A DNA stretch of 27,313 bases, taken from NCBI GenBank assembly GCA_036939975.1, contig JALLPB010000701.1:1-27313 (forward strand), in the 5' to 3' direction. Shown one piece after another: positions 1 to 11,857 of this stretch (position 1 is the first letter of the stretch; each line of letters begins with the position of its first letter). Under the pieces are notes generated by a model. That model did not search any database. It had not been told where the DNA came from and worked only from the letters and a program-made list of their open reading frames with translations. This stretch comes from Cyclostephanos tholiformis (lineage: Eukaryota > Bacillariophyta > Thalassiosirophyceae > Thalassiosirales > Thalassiosiraceae). Both the position numbers and the translations under genes were made by a program.

Positions 1-1
1 C

Positions 2-2280
<2,279 letters not shown>

Positions 2281-2332
2281 TTACAATGATTATGAGTTGC
2301 GAATAAGAGTGTTCAATGTGGAGAAACCACTT

Positions 2333-2338
2333 AATAAA
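2333..2338 (+). terminator. Possible poly(A) signal of GR
   Basis: AATAAA lies 53 bp after the GR stop codon. Position fits a eukaryotic polyadenylation signal, though the hexamer is weakly conserved in algae. Confidence -1.
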
Positions 2339-2463
2339 ACACGATCAGCTTTTCTACTTCCCATAACAGATTGTAATTAAGCCTGTACCACATGTACGAT
2401 TGTTGCCTCGTCCTTAACCATTCAAGTTGTCTCTTGAAGGTGAAAGATGTGCCGTTCATGTTT

Positions 2464-2580
2464 GACGGCAGCACTTTTAAATGTGCTTTCAAGGATCGCC
2501 AAAAATTTACATCGCACCGAGGGCGTCATATATTTTGACAACAGCACAATTGAATGTGCTTTCAAGGATCACCAAAATTT
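2464..2580 (+). repeat. Imperfect 73 bp direct repeat in the GR/mS38 interval
   Basis: Two units start at about 2464 and 2537 and share GAC(G/A)(G/A)CAGCAC followed by TGTGCTTTCAAGGATC and CCAAAA. The period of 73 is not a multiple of three, so the similar peptides (GSTFKCAFKD and NSTIECAFKD) lie in different frames. This argues for a DNA repeat or a broken repeat gene and not a working small protein. Otherwise the 2281-2971 interval holds only 3' flanks, C-runs near 2911-2930 and no gene I can support. Confidence -1.
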
Positions 2581-2971
2581 TATTCTTTTTGGAGGTATCA
2601 CACTGCGTCAGTTAAATGTACGAACTACAGATATCTTCATCCAGCATGCCTATCATTAAATATTCGGCGAAAAAGCAAAAGCAACTTTTTCGCACCGTGC
2701 ATTAACAACAGAATTAAGAGAACACGAAGGACGGGACTTTTCTTATTTAGCCAAAATTTATAATACTTTTACCCACCCCATGCGTTCTGATTCATCCTCC
2801 CCTGATTAACTTCCCCCTAAATTACAATATCCGTAATTTCATCAACCCGAACCAAAAAGGTACGACGGAACATTGATTCGTTCGTTCTCGCCCAAGAAGC
2901 AAACGAAAAGCCCCCCCCATTCCCCCCCCCAAACCCACTTCCAAAACGAACGTCCGAATATTTTTCTTCCG

Positions 2972-3607
2972 TCACTTCCTCGTCTTCAAACGAAGCTTCT
3001 TCCTCCTCTTACGCAGCTTATGCTTGTTCATCATCTTCTTGCGTCGTTTTAACGTGGATATGAGCCAGACCGATAGGTCGGATAGCGGGGATAAGGATCC
3101 ATCGTCGTCCGCCGATGGAGTTTCCACCGCCATCGTCATCGTCGTCGCAGGGGATGCGAAACCGGCCGCATCATCCCCCCGCTCGACGCCCCTCCCGCGA
3201 CGGTCCGCCTCGATCCGTCGAGATGACGACGACGACGACGATTCTACCAGCGCCGTCGTCTTCATATTCGTTATCGTCATCGTCGCGACGAACGTCCAAT
3301 CCCCGGACAGACGCGCGACGGCGATCGCGATCGACGACGCGAGGCACGACGCCGCGGAGAACGCCCGCGGCGGTGGCGGTAGCGCATCCCCCCTCCCCCT
3401 CCTCGGTGACGATGCCAAGTCGGCGGCATGCTCGCCGTCGACTCCTCCGTCGCCCCTGAACCACGACGGCGACGACGGGAGGGAAGGGGTTGACATCGAC
3501 GACCACCTCCCGTCGGCCGCGGCGATCGACGACGACGGGGCACCCCTCCCGGAAATGCCGAGCCCGCGCGAGGCCGCGTTGGCGATAGCGGATCGGAGGA
3601 GGAACAT
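2972..3607 (-). CDS. Mitochondrial small ribosomal subunit protein mS38 (COX24/AURKAIP1 C-terminal motif)
   Basis: A 211-codon frame. The last 28 residues hold KRRKKMMNKHKLRKRRKKLR, the very basic C-terminal motif of the mS38 family (yeast Cox24, human AURKAIP1; Pfam DUF1713), which sits in the mitoribosome decoding region. The N-terminus MFLLRSAIANAASRGLGISG has the Arg/Ser/Ala, acid-free look of a mitochondrial presequence. Residues about 25-180 are Ser/Pro/Asp-rich, low complexity and probably poorly conserved; mS38 proteins are often recognisable only at the C-terminus. A frame of similar length is open on the opposite strand (3024-3614) but shows only acidic and simple-sequence peptides, so the minus strand is preferred. 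The gene converges on GR. A terminal-inverted-repeat element begins about 40 bp before its ATG. Assignment rests on the short motif plus presequence; no search was possible. Confidence -1.
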   Translation of the reverse strand: MFLLRSAIANAASRGLGISGRGAPSSSIAAADGRWSSMSTPSLPSSPSWFRGDGGVDGEHAADLASSPRRGRGDALPPPPRAFSAASCLASSIAIAVARLSGDWTFVATMTITNMKTTALVESSSSSSSRRIEADRRGRGVERGDDAAGFASPATTMTMAVETPSADDDGSLSPLSDLSVWLISTLKRRKKMMNKHKLRKRRKKLRLKTRK

Positions 3608-3648
3608 TAGATAGTTTTTTTTATTTAATCGACAGCCCCAGTCGATGA

Positions 3649-4542
3649 TAGAGTGGTTTAAAAACTCAAAATTCGGGGGGAAACCCTGGGGGTCGCCCTG
3701 GTCAGCGTGACAGCCCGGCGTAGATTTCCCCCCTTGATTTTGACTGTCTTTTTTTTCCCCCTTCCCCCCCCTCTCTTTTTACGACACATGTTGTGTGTTA
3801 TGCTAAATATCATAGATTTTTTAGTAGGATTGACTAGCTAATAATATCAGAGGATAGTTCCAAAAGTCTACTTCTGTCTGGTCAAGCCACCCACAACCTG
3901 ACCTCCCTCCCTCAATCTCTCCTTCCATCATAGCTCAATTCCGAACACCTCCATCAGCCGCCTTCTTCGCCATGCCGTGCCATGTAGCGCCACCTCGAGA
4001 CAGGGCCTTTGTTAATGCAAAACAAAGTGTCGGTTTTCTGCAAGCCGGCACTGGATGCAGCTCAGTTCTGCCAAAACTGACCAGGTGCTTTTTACAATAC
4101 AAATTGCCCTCTTGGCGATCTCCATGTTTGTCACTCACCTTCTTGTGCTAGTCTTGCCTGTCGTGACTGTGGCAAACTTATAGGACAACAATATTGATGT
4201 CATAACTGCTCACAGTGGGGGTGTTGGAGGGTGTGCAAAGGACTGGGATAGCAATAGGAGGAGGAGCTTTGGCCATGGCTGACAAGCTGATGATGATGAA
4301 GAAACAAGTGAGGTGTTGGGGAGAGACGGAGGATGAGGGAGGGGGTAATGGTGCCACATTTGTAGAAAGCTAGAGGGGCATTTCTGGGGCAAAAAAAGTC
4401 CCCCCAGACTCCCCCATCTCAACTAAGGGATGGGGCTAATTTGGGGCATGTCATAGTCATGTTGCCGTATGACGTCATCCCCACCCTGGTGACCCCCTTG
4501 ATTTCCCCCCGAATTTTGAGTTCAAACCCACTTCGATAGCAT
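3649..4542. mobile_element. Non-autonomous terminal-inverted-repeat element, about 0.9 kb
   Basis: Two inverted ends of roughly 65-70 bp, about 75% alike by eye, flank this stretch. Their core is a perfect 21 bp inverted match (3663-3683 against 4502-4522) containing CAAAATTCGGGGGG, and similarity runs on into the GGGGGTC and GATAG-like flanks. No convincing target-site duplication is seen; CGAT occurs outside both ends but imperfectly placed. The interior (3790-4460) has no long frame and no recognised protein. Size and structure suit a MITE or a deleted DNA transposon. Confidence -1.
3663..3745. repeat. Fold-back arm inside the left end of the TIR element
   Basis: The left 21 bp core is followed about 40 bp later by an inverted, slightly diverged copy (3725-3743, TTTCCCCCCTTGATTTTGAC). 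The left end can thus fold on itself as well as pair with the right end. The sequence between the arms contains GGTCGCCCTGGTCAGCGTGACAG. Confidence -1.
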
Positions 4543-4659
4543 TTTGGCAGGGCATGTCAAAAGGTACCACTCAGAGTGGTATTTGTGACTTACCCCATAT
4601 GTAACTTTTGACTGTGTAGGTTCTGTGGCATTTGAAGCCTATTTATTAAATTGCCATAT

Positions 4660-5060
4660 TTAGCCAAGTGTATCAGTATTGCCACATCAGTGTTGCAAAT
4701 AGCACCTTCAGTTATATTTTCAAGATCTTTCCAAGATGGATTTTTTGTACAACAAATTGTGGCATGGGGATATATTTTGTTTTTACGTCACAAAGCAACA
4801 AGTACAACTTAATAATTGGGGTTATCTCAAGGGTTGCCATGTCTATGTAGGAATAGGATGAATGACATATCACATATAAACTGGTAAACGTAAAAGGTGA
4901 TATTTTACTTTTTGGCGGGAGCAAAAACTCCAATCAGACAGATCGTGTCAAAAAAAGTCTTGTTTTGTGTAAACTCGGTTTAGAGTTTTTTCCACCATAG
5001 CTTTGGTCAGCATAAAATGCAACATCGCATGTGCTGGTAAGCATAAATTGCAACATTGCT
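4660..5060. repeat. Diverged dispersed repeat, copy 1
   Basis: Shares ordered, degenerate blocks with about 5600-6350: ACAACAAATT(G/A)TGG, TATCTCA with CATGT and AGGAT downstream, then CCAA(T/C)CAGACAGA(T/C)C(A/G)TGT, and finally the CAGCATAAAATGCAACA motif near 5006-5059. No coding frame with credible features. Boundaries are approximate. Confidence -1.
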
Positions 5061-5098
5061 AAAGCTGGTATTGCATCAGTTTAGGATTAGGTTGAGGG

Positions 5099-5281
5099 TT
5101 AACAGCTTAACCGCTATGGACGCAGATCTGCATCCACTTTTTTTAGGGCTTCGTAAATGTGTTACAACTTCTCGAATTTTTGTCCTCCAAGCCAGCTGAA
5201 GACATCAAAATTTAGCTGAGGTCTTCAGCTACAATCGTGGCATCCTACTTTTGCACAGCGCTCGTCGCATCAATGACGTGA
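5099..5281. repeat. 183 bp dispersed direct repeat, copy 1
   Basis: About 90% identical by eye to 27132-27313, in the same orientation 22 kb away. It contains a 20 bp near-palindrome at 5117-5136 (TGGACGCAGATCTGCATCCA) and a hairpin with a perfect 10 bp stem (5194-5203 with 5221-5230, AGCTGAAGAC/GTCTTCAGCT). The second copy is cut by the window edge, so the repeat may be longer. Confidence -1.
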
Positions 5282-5499
5282 GTAGGGGGTCCCTTTCAGG
5301 TTACGAAAATCAGAAAGCATTTGGCATCAATGGCACGCCCATTGTTGGTCAGGGTTTGGCTGGCCCGATGAAGACATACAAGTCCGTAAAGTCAGTCCAG
5401 CAGTATGAAGATATCGTATGCATCTTAACCCACTGGGGTGATGATGCTGTTCTTGCAGCAGCACCTGAGGATGACCCTGATGCTGCACTGATCAAGTAG
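5200..5499 (+). pseudogene. Open frame fragment running out of the dispersed repeat
   Basis: A frame without an upstream ATG starts inside repeat copy 1 and continues to the stop at 5499. The end looks like protein rather than noise (FGINGTPIVGQGLAGPMKTY, then THWGDDAVLAAAPEDDPDAA). The first 26 codons have a counterpart in copy 2 (RHQN-AEV-SYNRG), but with non-conservative changes. I do not recognise the family. It may be the C-terminus of a transposon protein or an exon lacking its 5' part. Low confidence that it is expressed. Confidence -1.
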
Positions 5500-5599
5500 G
5501 CCTAGGTAGAGCTTCAAAAACCATGGTTGAATTGTGTTTTGGGGGGTATCTATTGGACTTCTACGTAATTTAGTGATGTGGCATATTGTTTGATTTTCC

Positions 5600-6350
5600 A
5601 CCTACGATCATACCAGTCTTGTCTACATATGTATTTTTTAGTACCAGGGCAACAAATTATGGAAAAAAACGTATGGCCAACTGTATGTAAGACTGAAAAA
5701 TCTAAAACCTACCATTGAATACACACTTTAGTGAATCAAAAATGGCAGACTTTCTTGTAATCGGATAGCTAAATGTGCTAAATAGATAAATAGTTTTTTG
5801 TGTGGTTCCTACGTGACCTCATGATTTACAACTCATCACACAAAGCGCAAAGCATGACATCACCATGGCAAAGTGCTAGAACAGAATGCACCAGGTGTGA
5901 TAGGAGTATTGGGTATTGCTGGAATTGTCTTGCAAATAGGAGTACATCTATCTCATCAAAGATACATGTTGTCATAGGATTCACTAACATCGGGGTATGT
6001 AGCAATACCTTTCTCATAATTGCTTTTGCCGCTACAGCTTTAACCACATATTCATTGGTAACCTATTTGTTTTGACAGAAAAAATCCAACCAGACAGACC
6101 ATGTTGCAAGAAGAGGAGAAACACTGCCTAAATTGAGAAACTCTGATTAATATAGTGTTCCAACATGTAGAGTCTTCTCTGTAGCTACTAGATTCCTTTC
6201 TTTCTCTCCGGACCAGAAAGCAATACATGTGGAGATATATACTAGGGATTCATAAAAACCCCAGGTTTCTGCCCCTCCCTAAATGCCATATTATCCGACT
6301 GATAAGCATTAAATGCAACAAATTGCATCGCGCTGATAAACATAAAACAG
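5600..6350. repeat. Diverged dispersed repeat, copy 2
   Basis: Counterpart of 4660-5060, with insertions; the shared blocks keep the same order. No gene is supported here; the frames present are short, overlapping and without features. Confidence -1.
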
Positions 6351-6434
6351 CATTTTCTTGCTGAAAAGAATTAAAAGCCCTATTTTTGTACTTTGTGCTG
6401 ATAAGCATAAAATGCACTGATAAGCATAAAATGG
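6299..6434 (+). repeat. Cluster of GCTGATAAGCATAAAATGCA motifs
   Basis: Four degenerate copies begin near 6299, 6332, 6397 and 6417; two more lie at 5006 and 5032 in the other repeat copy. The two right-hand copies are nearly in tandem. They lie directly downstream of the DUF7869-like transposase remnant, a place where transposase-binding subterminal repeats occur, but that role is only a guess. Confidence -1.
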
Positions 6435-6619
6435 GCCAAAAAAGTTGCTGCACATGCCATGATCCTTCCACTTTTCTCCTTTTATCAGTGATGCATTTGA
6501 AACTAGATGGGGTAAATCTATCACTACTAATTAAAAAAGAATGGTGAAAAAGCCTTGCCTGGTAAAAAACCGTCGAATGCCATGCATTCAATTCGCTCCT
6601 TCTCTGCATATTTTTTTGC

Positions 6620-8600
6620 TTTCAGTATTGCTCTAAACTCCAACCTGTCCACCTTCTCCATCTTCACCTTCAACGATATATCTGGACTTGGCTCTGCATA
6701 CATCTCATCTGAATGATACTCAAGGGGAATGTTAGGTCAATAGTTCTTTCACATCTCCACTATCTTTTGTGGGTTCAATCATACACATGGAATTAAAATC
6801 AAGACCCTTACTGCATACTCAATCAGGTCACAATGACTGGCTCCTTTCTAATCCCTCTTCCAAAGGCAGATGACATACTCCTGGTGCTTCACTAGATTGC
6901 TCTGCCGGCTGCTGGATCATCATCTCTGACCTGTTGTTGTCTTTGCAAGTAAAATATGATTTTGTCTTATGCTCCCCATTATTAACTTCCGGTACACGCC
7001 ATCTAGTAGCTTGTTGTAGTCAAGAAAGGTATCGACAAGGTTTGGTGGGACAGTTACCAATGTCCACTCACCCAACATCCTCACCAACTTGTCAAATGTG
7101 AATAGATTTTGCTTCTGATATTCATTCTACAGTGAATTGAATAGGCGGTCAGCTGCATTTTTTGTGTGTCCGACCACAAGGAAAATAAAATTTACCAACA
7201 TGAAATACCCCATTGCCACTATCCATGCTGCCAGCTTCAATATTGTGCTGTTCTTGTTTTGGTGAGAGCAGATATCAAAAATAATATTTAATTCACCACC
7301 AACTGAATCCTTGCAAAATAGATTAAGTCCCCACAGCATTTTCATAACCAACAAAGCCACATTGTTTGAACCTTTTTTTTCAACCCCCTCATGATAAACA
7401 TGGCAATGCAAGTGCTCCTTTACCCATCCATCATTGTATACGTGAGAATGGTCAACAATCCCCAAATTGTATATACTCATGGGGCTATAATAATATGTGA
7501 TGCCGGGCTGCTCTTTGATGTAGACTGGCAGCTCCATGTTCTGGCCAAAGTTGATGACAAAGTTGTAATGCCTCGCAGCATGTTCCTTGCCTATTTGCAT
7601 CTGCAACTGTATCAACCACCTTGGCCTGATAGAGTGCTCTCTGTGCCCTTGCCATCTTTATGTGCTTCTCTTTGTCTGCCTCATTTGATGTATCCTCCCA
7701 CTCCCAACGTGGATTTCAAGATCGGCATTGATGTCAACATCATTCTTGTTGTCATTGCTGTCATTGTCATTGCCATCACTATTACTGACATCATCGCCAC
7801 TGTGTCATCTTGTATTGTGATTTGTGTGATGCCTGTGGTGATTTGCAAAGATGTAGCAAACCTTGCAGATGTCCTCTGCCAGAAAACTTACCTTAAGGTC
7901 TTTGAAGTCTCTCTTCCACATGTTGAACTATGTTGGAACGGTAGCAAACTCATTGTGATCTACTTCCTCACCTTCTTGTCATCCGCTGTAACAACAAAAC
8001 CATTAGTTGCTGCTGTAGTCCTGATACCATATCCCAGTGACTTCATGTACCACTTCTAACACAAGTGTTACCCCATCAATATTGGGAGGTAAGTAACATC
8101 ATTGTTGTCGTCATGATTTGTTAGTTGCTGTTGTAATCGTTATGCCAAATCCCAGTGACTTCATGTACCGCTTGTAACTCGAGTGTTACCCCAGTAAGTA
8201 ACATCAATGTTGTCATCACGATTTGCATGGCCTTGCATGCCATTGATCAACATAGCAATGACTTGCATTGCTCGCACCTCACCAAGGGTCTTGAGGTACT
8301 CAAAATGATTCTTGACAGGCAGATACTTACAGTCATTATATTTGACTGCATTATAATTATTCTTCCCAATTCTCTTGTAATCTGGCAACACTGACAAGAA
8401 CATTGCTGCCTTCCAAATACTTTTGTACCTACTGTTTCCAAAGATCAGAAGAGAGTTCACACCATGCCTGCACACCAGAAGACTCCGTACTTTGTCGTCA
8501 ATGTCATCAGTGCCATCATCAACCAAGAAAGATAAACAAACGAGCCTTGCATTCTTCATTCCTTTATTTGCTCATTGCTTGCTTCTTGCGTTGAAAATCA
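6620..8600 (-). pseudogene. Broken transposase-like gene, DUF7869-type core
   Basis: Reading minus strand from about 8.6 kb downward, coding similarity continues through several frames: GVNSLLIFGNSRYKSI and HFEYLKTLGEVRAMQVI (N-terminal part), YMKSLGYGIRTTAATNGFVV, MWKRDFKDLKVSFLAEDICK with VCYIFANHHRH, then the best segment at 7127-7615 with ITYYYSPMSIYNLGIVDHSH, GGELNIIFD-C-HQNKNSTI and VNFIFLVVGHTKNAADRLFN. The D-x-C-x-x-QNKN and GHTxNAADRLFN pattern is what I associate with a DUF7869-type, RNase H-like transposase family common in diatoms. The next codon after FNSL is TAG, followed in frame by NEYQKQNLFTFDKLV. At least five stops or frameshifts plus an internal duplication make it non-functional. 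The family name is from memory. Confidence -1.
8003..8225. repeat. Tandem duplication inside the transposase pseudogene
   Basis: Unit 1 (8003-8120, 118 bp) and unit 2 (8121-8225, 105 bp) both run from TTAGTTGCTG(C/T)TGTA to GATTTG. Unit 2 lacks about 13 bp. Both encode, on minus, the same segment (DVTYLP followed by YMKSLGYGI), so the duplication arose within the gene, probably after it had stopped working. Confidence -1.
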
Positions 8601-9062
8601 AGATGTACTTCCACCACTCAAAAATAATGGCTGTTTGTGCTTTTGTTGGCGTTTAAACCATGTCAAATACTTTGTGATGGTACAGAGAGAAATGAGGTGA
8701 AAGAATTCACCCGATTTGTCTGGGGGGTGGGAAAGAATGTTTAGAAGGCGTAGAAAAAAGGCTCTAACCTGTAGGACTCTGGTATCCATTATGGAAGGCA
8801 TGAGAGGATAAGAGTAGAAGTGAGGTCTAATAGTACCTTATGCTACATATATTACTAACACTACTTCTTCTTTGGTAGAATTATTTTATGTGTCTTAAAA
8901 AACCTCAAAGGAAGTGTGGCTTGAAAAACAATTTCTATTGGGTGACTACCATAATTAGTTTTTTCCTGTTTTTGTTCTCTTTTTAGCTAAATTTGCACTC
9001 CAGAATTCTTTTTTAGCAAGTCAAGATCATTTACAAGGCCTCTTTCTTGTTTTTTTTGTTCC
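8601..9062. other. Interval without recognised gene
   Basis: Short frames only; AT-rich with T runs near 9044-9060. The right part may be the 5' flank of the pseudogene to the left or of the one to the right. Confidence -1.
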
Positions 9063-9100
9063 AAATCTGAATCGGTTGGCTGGCCAACCAATTTAGATTT
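9063..9100. repeat. 38 bp near-perfect palindrome
   Basis: The two halves, AAATCTGAATCGGTTGGCT and its near-complement, differ in only three symmetric places, two of which become G-T pairs on one strand or the other. It lies about 200 bp before the + strand transposase remnant and could be its terminal hairpin or an insertion scar. Confidence -1.
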
Positions 9101-9289
9101 TGTTGTTGTTTGGGACAATGGACAGACAGTGACGTTGACATGGAATGAGGGAAGCTCATTCCGTTTGGGAGCTTGACAGCACCATGGTCTGCTGAGCTGC
9201 CAGGTTAGTAGTAGCTTTTAAGCAGCGAGCGGCTTTCAACACCTGGAAAAGGAAATAAAAAATTTCCACAGCGTCTAAGGCCGTGGCAG

Positions 9290-10600
9290 CGCGCAAGAGC
9301 ATGGCAGCAAACCCGAGCCAACAGAGGGTCACGGTCGTGGCCGGGGTCAAGGCCGGGGACAAGGGAGTGGGCATGGCTGCAGCCACATAGGACCAGACTC
9401 GGGGTGAGGCCGGGGCCGGGGCCGCGGCAGCAGGCAAGGACTAGAAGGGCATGGCCACGGCTGAGGGGGCACTCAAGGCCAAGGCCACGGGCAAGGACAT
9501 AGCCCAGGTCAAGGACACGGGTGCAGGCGAGGCCACGGACAAAGGGAGGAAGAAAGCAGCAGTGACGGAGTCATCATGTTTGATGGTGCAATTGAGCGCT
9601 CTAGCGGGGAGGTTAGCATCAATTCTGGCATCACTTACCTCAGAGAAGATGACGAGAGCACAAGCGGGGAGGTCTCCATCATCAACTCAAGCTCAGAGAC
9701 TGCAGGCAATGCCTCCTCCTACACCAGCAACTCGAGCAAAACTCTAGAGTACACCCCCAAAGGCATTTGGCAATCCTCAAGAGAGGCTGGGCTATGCTTT
9801 GCTTGCTTTTAAGGAAGACAGCAGGCAGCAAAAGATAATGAGTACTCCGAGGGCAAACAAAAATCTACGGGAAAAGCGGCCATAGCCACCAAGCAGCAGG
9901 GACAATGATAACAACTAGGGCAACAACCTCATCGTGGGAATAACCCACAGGGCAAAACAACACCAAAACTAACTCTTTTATGGGCAATAAATTCATGAGC
10001 AATTACCTCTGGGGGCTTGGCAGGGCTGTTAGCATCACCAACGATGCGGCTCAGGGGAGCCATGGGGACAAGACATCATGGGAATTTGATTGGGAAAACC
10101 TCAGTCAGGGGAGTGGCCACAGGGACACCAACCTTTTGGGAGGGGGACCCGTGCAAGAGGTGGAGCTCCCTCATTGGAGGGGTGGGGTGGGGTTTGCCCT
10201 TCCAAGCACTGACAACTCTGTTGCATCCCTGCCTCAGCGGGAGAGGAATCAACAAGGGGATGGGCCAGGAAACATCCACAGGTCCATTATCCAGCAGGAT
10301 GCAGTGGACGTCCAAAGCAACGTCTCTCTGGCAGGGGGTTATGACCGCCGGGGGCTGGGGGACAAGGGGGGCACACTAAACCAAAAACCAACCTCAGGTG
10401 GAGGAGCTGAAGAGAGGCGGACTCGCCAGGGCAAGCGGCAAGGCTGCCCTGCTAAACAGTGACAAACTAAGGTTGTATTCTAAAGGTGATTACTTATTTA
10501 TGAGTATCTGCTTTTGATTTCACTTGAGAAAAACCTGTATTGCAAACCTTCCACTTGGATGAAATTTAAAATTCTCCAATCACTAAAAAGCTATTTTTGG
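9290..10600 (+). pseudogene. N-terminal half of a + strand transposon protein (broken)
   Basis: The most protein-like path starts with a Gly/Arg/His/Gln repeat (GHGRGRGQGRGQGSGHG, about 9331-9385), goes on to an acidic Ser-rich stretch (SSGEVSINSGITYLREDDES, about 9597-9660), shifts frame near 9750 to PKAFGNPQERLGYALLAFKE and MSTPRANKNLREKRP, and after further breaks shows KAALLNSDKLRLYSKGDYLF near 10445-10510. Several stops and frameshifts lie between. RG-repeat N-termini followed by acidic Ser-rich linkers are what I recall from dispersed diatom transposon proteins. Its continuation is plausibly at 14190-15571, beyond the retroelement insert. Function inferred only. Confidence -1.
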
Positions 10601-10620
10601 CTATGTTCGTGACTCGCAGT

Positions 10621-11784
10621 CTAACAGTTGGGCGGTAGTTGGAATGTGACACGACGTTTGCTGACTGTGATGTTGCAGTCAGGGGATTCTTGCTCTTCGA
10701 CCTGGCAAGGCAGTGGGGATAAAATAGCGTAGAAGTTGGAGTTCAAACTGTGTTTAGTATCTTTAAGATCGTCTACAGTGTCTGAATCGTCGTCCTGGTC
10801 TATCATCCCTGGTCCCTGTTAAGTGTGCTTGTTCTTGTCTTTCCACGCTGCATGATTCTGCTGGTCAATGGCCACGCGTGTGGCGGCCGGCCAATACATG
10901 TTGCCTTTGTAGCGGTTGCTGTACGTGGCATCGTCGCGATGACTGTCTTTCTTGTATTTGCATGTTTTACTGTCATGGGTGATTCCAACGGGGTGAAAAC
11001 CGTGTGTCCAACAGTAGGCTCCCATGTTGCGGGGCTTGGTCATCTGCTGACTCTGGCCGCCTCTTGTGCCATGGCTGCGCCCCTTGCTATTGGGGTCTTG
11101 ATTCTTGTCGGTGGGCTTCGCATTCTTTGCAAGGAGGGCCACCATGTCGGATAGCACCTTGATTTGCGCCACCAACACTTCGATCTGGGAGTCCTTCGTG
11201 CGGACAGTGTCTCTGATGTTGGCCAGTGCATCGTTGTTTGCAATGGACGTACTTGCGAGTTTTGCGATGTAGTCCTTGATCTTGTCGCCGAGGTTGGCCA
11301 TGCTGTTGGCGCTTTCATACGCATGACGTCCGGTTGTTCCACCTCCGCTGTTCTGGGCGTACGTGTCATGCGATTTAATGAGTGCCTCGAAGTGGGCTTT
11401 GGCTAGCGTGTAGTCGGTCTTGATTACGGACGACTTGTGCTCCCAGTCCATCAACTCGGCTTTGTTGAAAAGGTTGGAGTCTTAGATTTGCTCGAGGTAG
11501 AACTGTAGCTTGTCTTCGTCGGATATTGTGATATCCAATTGGATCAGCATGTTCTGGTTGTCGTCGAGCCTTTTTCCGAAGGCGGTGAGGTGCTCATTGC
11601 CATCCCATTTGGTGAAGTATGCATTCTTCAAGTTCTTCTTTGCCTGCACGTCTAGGGGGCACCATATTGTGTTCAAGTGCTTGAGGATCTGGAATGGGGT
11701 GTGTGTGTGTGTAACTTGACCTCCAGATGGCTGGATCTTGCCCACAACGTGCCTATCAAGGCCCCGGGCAGTGCTTCCAGCCAT
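10621..11784 (-). pseudogene. Ty1/copia-type gag fragment with start of pol
   Basis: One frame of 322 codons (11784 to 10819) is interrupted by a single TAA at 11482-11484. The left part has HTPFQILKHLNTIWCPLDVQ and KWDGNEHLTAFGKRLDDNQN; the right part has a long helical region and the knuckle-like YCWTHGFHPVGITHDSKTC with a later His (C-x2-H...H-x4-C). This Cys/His cluster matches gag proteins of copia retrotransposons I know from diatoms. A further frame (10806-10621), shifted, may be the first residues of pol; the protease, integrase, reverse transcriptase and RNase H of a copia element are absent. It is therefore a truncated 5' piece. It lies immediately downstream of the non-LTR reverse transcriptase on the same strand. 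Confidence -1.
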
Positions 11785-11857
11785 CCTAGGTGCTGCTGTT
11801 AATAAGGATTAATTCTACCACAATTAATAGAAACCCGTTTGATTGCTTCCAACAGAC
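11785..11857 (-). other. Possible leader or LTR remnant before gag
   Basis: On minus the 73 bp between the RT stop and the gag ATG include TGTTGGAAGC...TTATTAACA, that is TG...CA ends about 58 bp apart, and TGGTAGAATT, which could be a degraded primer-binding site. A perfect 7 bp stem with a 7-base loop (11808-11828, ATTAATT/AATTAAT) is present. Too short for a full LTR; weak evidence. Confidence -1.

Noticed and set aside
3024..3614. 196-codon plus-strand frame opposite the mS38-like gene
   Set aside because: Composition is acidic runs and simple repeats, with no domain; the minus strand has a recognisable motif and presequence.
5009..6434. Short repeated motifs as a CRISPR array
   Set aside because: Spacing is irregular, copies are degenerate, there are no cas genes, and the genome is eukaryotic.
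7391..8059. 222-codon plus-strand hydrophobic frame
   Set aside because: Antisense of the transposase pseudogene; the apparent membrane segments come from complementing Asp/Asn-rich codons.
9980..10462. Gly-rich 160-codon plus frame as an independent gene
   Set aside because: It lies within the decayed N-terminal transposon remnant, where frames change repeatedly; no stand-alone features.
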